This document shows, in pieces, positions 1-13,600 of a stretch of DNA of 64,000 bases. Positions within the stretch are counted from its first letter, which is position 1. Each line of letters starts with the position of its first letter. A program made the position numbers and the translations under genes. Origin of the DNA: Prosapia bicincta (lineage: Eukaryota; Arthropoda; Insecta; Hemiptera; Cercopidae); assembly GCA_036971475.1 (NCBI GenBank), contig JBAIZL010000006.1, positions 5,495,001-5,559,000 on the forward strand, in the 5' to 3' direction. The notes under the pieces are model-generated. The model saw nothing but the letters and a program-made list of their open reading frames with translations. It was not told where the DNA came from and ran no database searches.

Positions 1-1384
1 TACCAAATGTTGTAGATAGGTATTTAGTTTATTTTAAAATAAAGTAAGAGACATATTTTACCGATACTGAACTCAGGTATAAAAGACTACGACAATACCA
101 AGTGCGAACTGCATATCTACAAAGAATGTGGCGAACTACACTTCACCTGTACATAGGTTCCAAGAAGGGAAGTATTTAAAAGGAAGTCTTTAAAAGAAAA
201 ATTTGGTGGCCCATCTCGAATACAGTAGACAAGAAAGCAGGCTTAAGTCATTTAATACTTTATAAATAACTTTAACATTCACGCTGTAGAGCTTGGCGAC
301 TTTCAGAAGCTCCTTCCTTTTCCCGATCAAAAGTTTGTTTTTTTTGAGGGAGGTGTTTAAGGATTCAAAAGAATTTGTCATCTTATAGTTCAGCCCTGTA
401 TTCTTCAACTGTAGCTAGTTGTCCCACTTTACGGCCAGCTAGATCTCTAACTTTACCATAATAATTATATAATAAACATAATAAATTGATGGCATTTTCT
501 TCATAATTTTAACTTGAGAAAGCACCTAATGTATCTTGACCATTGTTGCATGGAAATTAGGAACAACCCCTGACAGTTTCTAATATTTAGCACATAACTC
601 TTCTTTAAAAACAGATGTCTGCTCTATTTGATTCACCAATTTAACTAACTATCTGTTATATTGGGGATCTAAAGTAGGATTTAAATTCTTTACGAAACTA
701 GCTTACCAAAACTCAACTAAATATGCCTTAGTTTCATATTTTAAATTTGTATGTTAAATTCATTAAAATATATTTCACTCTATCTCACCTTTTATTTTAG
801 CAATCCCTGTTTATAACAGAGCTACAAAACTCTTATCTAAACTATGCTTTTATTCAACGATACATTTTGGCTAAATAATTTGTGTCCCATTTTTAACATT
901 TGGAAAGACTGTAACTGCTACATTGTACTTGAATTTCTGCCTGTGGTCACACGGCATGATGTATATAACCACAAATATATAGTACCTAAAAAATCTAGTT
1001 CTTTCACAACTGAGCAGATGTATGGAGAGGCGATTTCAATAGCAACGATACCTTGGTTTAGCATACAAGTTGTGATATACTAGTCCAGTGTTTGTTGTTG
1101 AGACATATTTTAAAATTAGTAATTCTTGTGTTGCTACACCAAATGAGATGTTGGAAAAAATGTGTGACAGCTTCTCTACAAGGCTAGAAGAATGTAGGCT
1201 GAAGAAATGATACAATTTAAGCAAAATCATTTTCAAATCTTTAAGTTTTTATTTATGTTTTTCATTAACTAGTATTTATTGTGCATTATATTAAAGAATA
1301 AAAATGCAGTACATATATGATAGAAGGTTTAGGTTTTATGAAAAGAAAATTGAGAGTACAATAAAAAAACAACAATAATATATA
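1..1384. other. AT-rich 3' flank of the P450, nothing recognised
   Basis: No gene or mobile-element protein could be supported. Positions 1290-1440 align by eye with 62870-62970, so the segment shared by the two P450 copies continues past the stop codons. Confidence 0.5.
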
Positions 1385-1390
1385 TTTATT
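1385..1390 (-). promoter_or_regulatory. Candidate polyadenylation signal of the P450
   Basis: AATAAA on the minus strand about 70 nt past the P450 stop codon, a usual distance for a short 3'UTR. AT-rich sequence gives many such matches, so this is only a candidate. Confidence 0.35.
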
Positions 1391-1459
1391 ATTGAAATAT
1401 AATTCTTTCACATTATACCAATAATGTAATGAAATTTATACTACCTTTCTTAGTATATG

Positions 1460-1629
1460 TTAAGTATCCATTTTTTGAAACTTGATTAAAAGGCTTTCTG
1501 TACTGTATGTTAGGGTAGTAAGTTCGTTGAAACAAATTTTGTTGGGAGTTTTCTCAGTAGGTAGAATTTTATACCTAAGCAAAATTGTAGCCAAAAACAG
1601 TTTTATTTGCGTCAGTGCAAAACGTGTCC
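1460..1629 (-). CDS. P450 exon 9 (L-helix to stop)
   Basis: Completes the heme-loop glycine and encodes [19 protein letters not shown], ending KFQKMDT and TAA. Acceptor TTTTAG. It has the same length (170 nt) as the paralogous last exon at 63033-63202; by eye 43 of 55 residues match. Confidence 0.93.
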
Positions 1630-4600
1630 CTAAAAGAGAATAGGCCTAATGTAAATATATTATAACATAAGTATAAATAAATTAATGTTATAAGTATAAA
1701 TACATTTTATTAAAATTATATTTTCAATTATTTTTATATAACTTAAGGTCTACAAATAAAATATATGAAATAATAATATTTGAGTCAGCCCAAAAGGCAT
1801 TCCTAATAAATATTAATGTGAGTTACAACATACAAATGTACTCTGAAATAATGCTATAGGCATACATAAATTGTATTCTAACTAGATTAAACAATTTTTT
1901 TTAATACTGCTCAAATTCTAAAAAAGAAAAATTTGAAATAATTAATAAAACTTATAAAGATATGACTAAGTTAATTGAAGAGATTTTATATATTGAAATA
2001 TAATTATGCCTGAAATATCAAGTTCTGTTATTTAAAATTTATATAAATCTATATTTTCCAATTTATTATTTATTTGTTACTTGAATTTAATTACATGAAT
2101 TTCCTCAAAATTAATTTTTTTTAATGCACTTGGTGTGAAAAATGTGGCGTCACTACAGTTTGTACTAAACTAAGTGTAATCTTTAGCTATTAATGTAAAG
2201 AAAATAAATCAATTTAAAAATACGCATCAGAACTGAATTTAAAACGCAACATACAGCATATTCATTCATAATTTAAATATTTTAGATTTGTATGTTATGC
2301 ACACACATGTTCTGTAAGCAATCAGCAAAATAATAAAATTTATTATTAAACTTAATCTTTAGCTAATTTGTCACATATTATGTTTTTGTTCAAAAAACAA
2401 TAATAGACGTTTTCACTCATTAGGTTTATACCGGCATGTTTTTTGGCTTTTTGTGCTATCTATGTATTAGTACGTACATTATATGTTCTTTCACTAAATT
2501 CTTTTGTATTTTTCATGTGATCTGATGTGTATTTTTTAATAATTCCTGGTGTAATTCAAACCTACACGATACTCTAAACATTAAAATAGATTATAGATAA
2601 TGAAATATATATTATATGCTGTATTTTAGAGATCGTTTGAAAATCCGGATAAATCAGTAGTCCGGATGGGTCCCAGTCCCAATTGATCTGGATTCTTGGC
2701 TCACTAATGTAATTAAACTTTAAACAAATATCCTACCTCTGATGTTCTAATAAGTGGAATCACTAATGAATTGCACTTACCTACACATATTCTTGGGCCT
2801 TCCCCAAAAGGAAGATATGTATATTGAGGACGAGATGAAATATTCTCTTGTGAAAACCTTTCAGGATCAAATTTTTCTGGATTTGGAAAGTACTTTGGAT
2901 CATTTTGTATGCTATAAACTGGAATTACTACCTTTTAACAAAACATCAGATTTTAAATTTAAAAAAAATAAATATTGTAAAATTAAAAACATAAAACCCA
3001 AAACATATGCAGCAGTCAAACATATTTATTCATAATACGCCTGATTACATGCTGCAAAATGAAATTAACAGTTCCAATGTGCATGTGCAAACTCGCTACT
3101 ACGTAGTGTACTTAGTAAAGAAAGTAACTTTATTCTATTAGTAAGTTATCCATTAAGTTGGTAATTACAGTTTAAGAATGTTTGCTGAGCATCCAGTTCT
3201 TATAAATTATTCAATAAGAGGAGGTGTAGTAAAGTATTCGGTGGTTCAAAAAAAGCAGTGGTTTTTAAACGGCTGGTAAATTTTTGTGTATTGGTTGGCA
3301 ACAATGTTTGACATTATTTCTATTTTTGGGAACACTCCGATTGTTGACACAGCTGGTATTTCTTTTGTTCTTCCATTGTCTGTCTAGCCATGAAGAAGTT
3401 TACTTGTGCACAACGAGCGTTAATTGTTGAAAAGTTTTATCAAAGTGGAGAGAGTTATGCAACTACTGCTACTGTCAGGCTACTTCGAGGTACTCTAGGA
3501 TGTAGTAAAGCACCGAATGAATCAATAGTTCACAGACTCATGAAAAAGGTTTTTGAGATGGGTTCAACAGTCGATCTTAAAAATCCTGGACGATGTTGTT
3601 CTGGCCGAACTGAACAGAATATTGCATTGGTTGGTGATAGTGTGGCTGTTATCCAAGCAAAATCAACAAGTCTTCCTTCTAAACAATTAGAATTAAGATG
3701 TTCTTCTGTATGGTGAATTCTTCAGTACAATTCCCATTATCACCCCTATAAAAGTCAGTGGACACAACCTTTGAAAGTGGCAGATTACCAGAAGAGACGT
3801 CAGTCTGTTGACTGAGTATTGAGAGCACACCAGAAGGATGGCAGTTTTGCAAAGAAAATCATCTTCAATGATGAAGCGTACTTCCATTTAAATGGATTTG
3901 TTTAACAAGCAGAACTACCGTACCTAGGGTTCAGCAAACCCTTTCATGATTAAAGAAAGGGAAATATATGCTAGTGACAGTTTGGTGCGGCTTTTGATCG
4001 GTCGGCATCATCTGATCTTATTTTTTTGGAGATCAGGAAGGACAAACCGTAACAGTAAGTGGAGGCAGATACCATGATTATGGTACGATAATAATGGAGT
4101 TTTTGTGGTCTCATATGGATGGAATGGACATTGTGGAGTTGTGGTTTCAGCAGGATGGTCCTCCCTGACACGCTGGCCGAGAAGCAATTGTGTTGCTCTG
4201 TGAACGGTTGCAGGATCGCATCATTTCTAATAATTCTGACCAAGGTTGTGTGACTTTCATCTTCAGTTTCATTGGTGTATGCCAGTAAACCTTTGAAAAA
4301 TCAATGACTTCAAGGATAAAATTCAAGGATGATCGCTAATTTCCAAGAGCATTTTTTGAGAACAAGTCTCACAACAAAATTTACATTACTCACAGAAAAT
4401 GTTAACATGTTAGACAAGTTGTATGCCAGAAAAAGTGTGTTTGCTGTCAGGTGATATTTTAACATAGTCTACTGTGTAATCTATTGAAAAAATATGAATA
4501 AGACAAAGTCTTGAAATAAGTTCTTCAATCAGTATGAAAACCATTGTTGGAGTTCAACAAAAATTTATTGAAGAGATAAAAATGCTTTGGAATTTGGTTG

Positions 4601-7600
4601 GAGGATATGTCTCAAAAGCATGCTCCGATCAGTTCTGTATTGATAAAGGTCAAGGCTAAAGACATATTTCATTAAGTTACACAAAATTCTGAATCTATCT
4701 TTGACTTCCGAGAGAGAGCAAAGATGGGTTTAAATATTTCAAAAAGAAGCATAATTTACATTATATAAAATTATTGTATTATGTAAATATAATTACTTAA
4801 TAGTAATATGTGCAATATTAAATACTATATGTGATAATATTTACGTATAATAATTACATAAATTATTAAGTAAAATTATTATTTTATTACATCTGGTAAT
4901 ACAAAGTAGTAAAAAGATTTCTTTGGCAATTTCAAAACATTATTTAAAAAGTAGTATATCGATGCCACCTGACACGCTGGCCGCGAATCAATTGTGTTGT
5001 TCCGTGAACGGTTCCAGGATCGCATCATTTCTAATAATTCCTACCACCAATGGCCACCAAGGTAGTGTGACTTTCATCTTTGGGGTCATTGGTGTATGCC
5101 TTCAAAAAATCATGCCTCTTCTTAGAAGTTTTCTGTTTCCGTTTTAAAAATAAACAAAGAGTCTCTAATTGTAGATTGAACACAATTTTAGCTTTTAGTA
5201 ATTTCATGAGAACAAACAAGCTATTATAAGTTTTCTTATATGTTGTTATCTACAACATTTAAGCTCATAGACCAACATATCTTGGGTTTTATCTTAGAAT
5301 TTATCTTGTAGACTGATTTTTAAAGATAAACCTAATTAGGCCAAGGAAATGAAAGTTGTTGCAGAAATTATGAACGCCCTGAGTTGAGCTTTAACTACAA
5401 GCTAACCATTCATGCTAGAATAAAACCATTCGCCCCACTAATTAGAGTGTTTAATTTTGAGCTTATGTATACAACCAACAAACTTTTAGCACGATTTATG
5501 TAAAAGTTAGAGATATAAAGCAAACAGCACTGTCTTATCACTCTTTTTGATTGAAGTTCAACTTTAAATCAAAACTGCATTAAAACCCCTGTTCTAATCT
5601 TTGTGAAATTTGTGTAAATTAAATGACTCATAACTAACTTAAATCAGAAATCTAAAATTTCATGTCATTTATTTGGAAAATTGTCGAGCCCTTAGTGGTT
5701 TATCGGAATGCTCCTACCTCCTATCCAACTGGTTTTGAAAAATTAAATATCAACATATATAATTATTATAAACCCTTATGTATGATTTTTGATTCGTTAT
5801 TTTATTGAATTAGATTTGATACAGGGATAATGTGCGCTGGGGCATGAACTCCCCCGGTGAAAGTACAGTCTGTCCGGATGACAATGTAGCTGAGTTTTGA
5901 GGAAAATGTGTTGAATATGTTAAAAATGTAGAAGACTAATAGTATAAGAATAATATAACGAATTAAAAATCATATATAAACAGTTTATAATAATTTTATG
6001 TGTTGAGATTTTATTCTTTAAAATCAGCTTAAAAATAGTTGGATAAGAGAAAGAAGCCTTTAGTTAGTTAAAAGTTTTCACTCAGTCCCTTAATAATGAC
6101 TTACGAGTTATTCAAAGAATTCAAGTCGATTACAATAAGCAACAATGAAAATATTGGTAAGAACCCTATACCACAAAAATAATAAAAAATAACAAATAAA
6201 ACAAGTTACTTTAGATTAAACCCTTTGTTTTATTTGTTATTTTTTATTATTGCTTTGGTATTGGGGTTCTTTCCAATATTTGTGTTGTAATATATTGTAC
6301 CACTGTGCTCTTGATATTGTATATTTCAATAAGCAACTTTAAGATGAAATGATTGAATATTGAGAAATTTTGCATTGCAACAAATGAAAAAACATAGAAC
6401 CAACACCATCACACAATAGTTTCCATTAATGAAAAATGCAATTGATTTTTAGCAATGAAAAACTATCCCCTCCAGGAAATGGGTTATATAATATAGACAA
6501 ATGAGATTGAATTGCAAAAGACTACCTAATAATGTCATTCCTCTTCTGATAAATTTTCTGTTCCCGATTTTAAAATAAACAAATAGTGTCTAATTGTAGA
6601 TTGAACACAATTTTAGCTTTTAGTAATTCCATGAGAACAAACAAGCTACCATTAATGTTGATTGGAAAATTAAACAAACCAGGAGCCCTTGAAAATGTAA
6701 ATCCTACTTCTTTTCTGATTTATTACAAAAATCAGAAGAAGACAGTTTTTAAAATCTTTGTTGTTTGAAGAATAATTAGAAAAATAATTTATTACTTGGT
6801 AACACAACTCTTGAAAATGAATTGCTTCTTCAAGATGGATTTGCAATTCTAAGCTGAACAATGTCCAATTCCATCCATTTACAAATTAATGCACATAGTA
6901 TGGAAACATATAAAACCAAATTTTCTATAGTTAATTATTTTAACTATAGGTGAGATTGTGCTTCAGAAAGTAAAGCAAAAAAGGTTTTTGCAGCATTTTA
7001 TAAATTATTTATTTTACAAATTGTAATTATTTCCATATTAAGTTTTGATAATCTTGAAATACTACTTATCCATTGAATAAAGTTTACACTTTTCTGGTAT
7101 GTTCCTTTTAAAATAACTTTAAAAGATGACAGGAAAATTATTATTCCTCAACATTCTACTTTAAACATTCTTAGATCTAATTATTAATATATATCATTTA
7201 TAAAAATCTAAAGAGTTTACCAGTATATATTTGAAATACTTTTAATTTTCAATAATACTTACAGGAGTTCCTTTTTCTACTAATAACTTATTCCCCCCAA
7301 TATCGAGGGTTGTATCTTGAGTACAGCTTCTAGTCATGGAAGATACCACTGGATACATTCTTAAAGTTTCTAAAAAATTATTAATGTTAGTTAAAGAAAA
7401 AAACACTAAATTGGTAAAAAGTTGGTAAACCCTACATTCTTTATAAGTTTTCAGTGTTCATTGACCCATTGAGGTAGTTGTTATTTGTAGATAGATGGGA
7501 CTGTTGATAGCAGTTGCTTTTTTTTGTAGACTATCATTTAAAAAGGTGTAAAAGAATTGTTTGTGTTAATAAATTTATTTTGTTTTGTAGACTATTGTTG

Positions 7601-10600
7601 CTACACATATTTAATATACATGTATATATTTATTATTATTTTTTGTAATTAATTGATTTTTTAAAATTTTTAATTTTCAAACTAAATTTATTTCTATATA
7701 TTTTAACCAATTAAACATGTCACACTATATATTTTATAATAGTACAACTAAGGCCCTGAAAAGAAATACAATTTTATCTGTGTATGTATAAAAGAAAATA
7801 TATGACCAGATGATATAATCAGATACAAATGCGCACATCAGCCTAAGATAGTGTAAAAATATACCAGTTAACCAAAAGAGCAAAGTTAAATATCTCACTC
7901 AAGGTAAAATACGTAAAGATGATACAACAAAACAATCTAGCAGGGAAGTAAGGGATTTCATTATCAAATCTGTTATACTTTGAATATGTGATACTTTTGA
8001 GTCTATCTAGTCCAGGATAGGTGCATTAAGTAATCTTGTGTATCTACCTCAATGGGTTAATAATACTCCAAAAACAATGATCTCATATATAGCCTAGTTA
8101 CCTGATAATACTTGATTCAAATAAGTCATGCTGTGGAGTTTTTCATAATCCAGGTCTTGGATCTGTGAAGCGGTGGTTAATATTTCAGCTCTGAGAGTTT
8201 CCTGAATATCAGAGTTACGAGCTAACTCATAAAGAGCAAAACTTGCTACAATAGATGAAGTTTCAAAACCTTCTATAAAAAATATCATGGCATATCCTAT
8301 TACGTCAGTAATGGTATACTCTGTTAACATAAAAGAACGTTTTAATTGAAGTTTACATAAAATAATCTTCAGGAATTAGGTTGTCTACAACTGAATTAAG
8401 AAGTTAAATGTTTTGAATGTATGGTTTATGGGCAGAGTAAATAAACATTCTATGGGTGTTAAAAAATTGAAATAAGCTATTTGAACTTAAACTTTAAGAA
8501 TATTGAATTTTAAAAAATTAAATAAGCTAGTACTTCAACAATATGTTCTTAACATGTGCTATTTAACTAGTCACTTGTAGGATGTTAAAGTTAGAGAATA
8601 AGTTATAACTTCATTGGGATTAATGAGGCTAGATGAAATAGTTATTTTTAATTGTTATATAGAGAGTACGCAATACATACTTACCTTAGTTTTAATTCAT
8701 GTTCTTATTACATTAAAAAAGATTGAACTACTGATGGATAGTGAAAAAAAAGTGTTTTTAAAATTTATAACTTGTGTTAAAGGCTTTAATACCTCTATTA
8801 CTATCTGGATTTGGTTTCTTTCCTCGTAAATTAAGAATGTATTGTAAGGCATCATTTCTTTCAATATTGTTTTTTCTCCTGTATTCATCAGTCTGAATAA
8901 TTACTTCTTTTAGAAAATTTCCCACAGAGTCTGGGATGAACCTGTAACGTAACCATTATTTTATTAACATATTCACCATATTATTTCCATATTAGGAAAT
9001 GTTCAATTTTCTACAGTTTTCAATTAATAATATTTTGTGAATTTTGTTGTCCATTACGTTCACTGAAACTTAATTATCACTTTTACATAAGTTTATGACT
9101 ATATGAACTTTAGTAGTTCGGATAGTCGTAAACTAATATAAAAGTGATAATTATATATATCATGAACACCAATAAAACGTAAAGTAAACTTTTTTTTCTT
9201 TGACAAAAATAATTTAAATGCTAAAATAATTTTAAAATAGTACAATTCTACAATATTTGTCTATTTCTCAAATTTTATTGAATTAAATTGTAGGTAATGT
9301 AATGAGTAACATTACCTGAAGATTATTCTACAAGGTAATAAGTTCTACAAGATAACTCATTATTTTTAATTATAAATATTTTCAAAAATATTGTACAGCT
9401 TATGAGGATTCTAGTTTACAGTATTTTATTTTTACTGTTGTACTGGTATATTAGAATAACGTTCCAATTTTTAATCAACATTTAATTTTGATTTTATTTA
9501 TTTTAATTATTGATATATATCTTTTACATATTAGCTAATAACAGAAGTTATCAGATCATAAGACATTATTCACTTCCTATTTGAGTAGTAGGAATAGATC
9601 AATGTTATTTTTCTTTATCTTCACACAAAAATATTTTAATTTTTTGCCTTTTTATGTAAGTAAATTTTCCGATACTTTCTTGTTGCTTGTTCTTCTTATT
9701 TCTACTATTTTGAAATTATTTTTATGAATTTTTAAATTGTTTTTAATAATTGTTAACAAAGATAGCTTGCATTGCCAGTACTACAAAATAAATGTAACTA
9801 AATTAATATCTAGTAACAAAATAAGTTTAAACAATGGCTACATTGTTTGAAAACACTTATTTTATAAAACAATTATGACAATGGTAAGTTCATTCTCTCT
9901 TATGGAATGACAAAAGAAGTGCATTTATTTTTCCTAAGTATGAAGATTAACAATTGATTCGGACTTTAGATTCTGAAAATTAAATACTAAAACACAAGTA
10001 GATATTAAAGAAGATAATATTCCAAAGGTCAAAGGCATCTAATTATTACAGCATTACTTTTTACTGGCCTAATATGTCATTGTTGAGTAAATAACTGTTA
10101 TTCTATTATACAGAAGAACTCCTGATATTCTAGCTCTAGAAATCCCAACACACTGAGGAGATAGAGCTGATTAAAAGTTCATATAAACATATAATATGTT
10201 AAATTTAATTATGATTGTCAATTTCAATGCAGATAAAATCATAAGTAATTATTGAGTAAGTGAGTGAAATCTTCCAACTTACTTTCCTACTCAGAGTAGC
10301 AGGTTGGCTTCATCAATAAAATGCTTGCTTCGAAACAAGTCTGCAACTAGGTAGAAAGTTTCCACTCAATCACTCAATAATTACTTATGATTTATTCAGT
10401 GAATTCAATATTATTACAACAAGCAACAAGCAGATAAAAAGCTTATTTAATGTAGCCTATGCTTTAAGAAACAATAAGATATTACTATAGTGGTAACTAA
10501 CAAATGTATACAGTACATTTGCAGTACTCAAGTAAACAGGAGCAAGTATTCAGACCTACAACTTTATAAAGACAAACACCACAATACAATTAATAAATTA

Positions 10601-13600
10601 CTAAATTATAGTATATTTAATATCACATAACACTGCGGTATTAATTGGTATTAATGATATTATCATTTTATACCATTTCCTTTTATCAAAACAACTTAAA
10701 ATCTCTGTTGAAGAATCTACACTCTTTTTGTCACTACTTTATCAACTAAATTTTTTAATGTTTTTCTTAGATCACATTCGACATTGATGCCTATCACTGC
10801 CTAGTTCTAGCCATTCTTCTCCATTATTTTCATACACTGGTAGCTTTTTAACAAGATGAAGATGATTGTTATGATCATCTATGTTGCAATTTGAGTTGCA
10901 CATATTCTAAACCAACCCACACCTACTTCCATGATTTCTACAGTAAATTACAGGACTTACTGTTCCAAGAACCGGCGACTATTAAATAACATCTTCACAA
11001 CTTCTTCCATGATTTCTACAGTAAATTACAGCACTTACTGTTCCAAGAACCGTTGACCATTAAATAACATCTTCACACCTTCTTCAATGATTTCTACAGT
11101 AAATTACAGGACTTACTGTTCCAAGAACCTGTGACCATTAAATAACATCTTTTTTTTGTTATATTCCTTAGCTTCTCAAAAGTACTCAAAGAACCATCTT
11201 TATTTATAAAGGATCAAGACTGACAATAATAAATATTCTACAAATAAAACATTTAAACATAAGTAAGGAAAGCATTAGAAAAAAAAACTATTCCACAAAT
11301 ATTATTCAGGTACACAATGTCTGTTATTAATTAAATATATAATTATTGAATATACCGTATGTGCAGTATATTAACATTTGTCAGTTTTTGTGTTGTACTT
11401 CTTGAGGTTTTCCTTATAAATTACACTTTTTGTATCCCTTGGCAAAAAAACCCCTACTTACTGATATTTTTCAGCAGACACATTTCACACTAGGTCAATG
11501 CATTGTTCAATGCTGTGAGCCACGGACAAGACTGTTGTTAGGTATGTTGTATTGGTGTTCCATTGTGTATTATTGTTCATAGAGTAGTTGCTAATTATGT
11601 GTTCAAATATAGGATTCGATTATGAGTGTGTTTTGTCGTTTAGAATGTATTATGGATGGTTTTTGTGGTGTTTGTATATCTCTTAGTTTTCTGTTGTGCT
11701 TAGTTTGTTGATTTCTATGGTGTAGAAAAGAGTTTTTAGATTAGTGTCTATAATGGTGTATGTGTGTGGCGAGGTTCGATTTGGGTTGTTTTTTGATGCG
11801 GTGATTAGATGTGCTGTGTATGGCGGTATCACGTTGTTGATTTCCTGTATATTTTAAAATTGTGTTTGGTGATTGTGAGTTCAAGAAAATTTATTTTATT
11901 ATTGTCTTCTAATTTGAGGATATATGTTAGGTGTATAGTGTTGATATAATTGTGTAATTGTTTGATTTGTCATTTGTTGCTGTTGTTTAATAGTAAATAT
12001 CGTCTACATACCTATGGTAGTATTTTATTTTTTCTGTATGTTTGTTGTTCTATAGAATGTATTGTTGTTCAATACCTTAGTGGAATATTTCAACCAGGAT
12101 ACTTGAGATGGGGGAAGCCATTACCAGGCCATCATTTTGTGTACAGAATTTGTGTTGATATGTGAGTAATCTTGTGTTATGAGTTTGGTTAGTGTGATGA
12201 TTTTTTGGGTGAGTGTGATGATTTTTTGGGTGAGTTTTTGTAGTTTATTTGATCATGTTTTCTAGTATTTGAAGTGTTTGTTCAATCGGTACATTGGTGT
12301 AGAAGTTTTTTCATGTTGAATGGCACTATGGTAGAGTTATGTGATATATTGATGTCTTTTGTTTTGTGAATCAGGTCAATGTTATTGCATATGGATGTGT
12401 GGTTGCTAAACCTACCTATCCCACACTCATACATCATACGCCTGCAACCTTGAGTAATAGCAACCAGTTTGGGGTTTGGGTTTGTCAATAGAACAAATCT
12501 TTTAAAACGTGTCAGCAAATAAGTTGATAGTTTTAACTTAGTTACTCAATAATTACTTATGAAAACAACTAGTGTTCAATGAAATGTGCAGTGTGAGATT
12601 TCACAATGCACTAACCAAGTGAGAAAGTGCCTGCTGAGCAGTATCAATAGAAAGTGTTTTTTGCGAAGTAATTGCTAAGTGTTATTACAAATCCTCAAGA
12701 TGTACTACTCAACAATTGCAAGTTTTAAAAGAAAACATTTTTTGCAATAAAAGTGCTCTCAGGTTTGCTAAACACTGATTTATGAAACTTCCTAACCAAT
12801 AGGAATGAACCAACTAGATTCGAATATGTTGAGGAAACATTTTAAAATTTGTATTCTGGATTTTCTTGTATTGTGAATAGCCATATAATACTGATTTACT
12901 CTTAACATTGCTCTTTCTCAAACTTTTTCCTATTTTATTTCAGATGTCACATACTTAAAAGCATGGGTAGTTGCTAGGAATGAGGAAGCTGTAAAGTAAC
13001 CAAAGAAATAATGATCTGCCAAATTCTCTGCCAGTTAACATTACCCATGAAGATATCTCTGCATATCTCAAAGACAGTTTCTCACCTTCTTTTTCTAGGG
13101 TATTGGATTACTGGAAAACAAGTTTGACATTTCAAACAATTTGCTGTGGCATATTTGTGCATTCCACTAGAAACAACCTTCTCTAAGAAACTATTAAGCA
13201 CAGCCAGCATTCATTTGAGAGGAAAAGAAGTAGATTTGTCCCAAATGAGTAAAAATACTCCTTTTAAAACAAAAAACAATATAAAAATTCAGTGTTTCAA
13301 AAACTTAATTTAGATTTCAATTATAATGTAAATCTTAAAAATAATTGTGCTAATTATATAGAATTTTGTCTGTTAATTTAATTTAATTGATATTATACTG
13401 TTACCTTAACTTTTTAATCTACTTAATGAAATTAGTAAATTTATAATATTGACTATCAAATATCGAGAAAAACACATACATCATTATTAATTATCAAGAA
13501 AAATTATATTGACCTATTTTTAATGAAATGCCTTTACTAAAAAAAACATATTTAAAATTAAGTGTCAAATTTGTTCAAATAAATATTCTTACTTCACTTT

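Noticed and set aside
190..408. 72-codon minus-strand frame with a lysine-rich KRKELLKVAKLYSVNVK segment
   Set aside because: Faintly like a transposase HTH, but too short and without a second motif.
844..1236. Overlapping short frames on both strands downstream of the P450
   Set aside because: No family motif, no splice signals, and no counterpart in the paralog flank.
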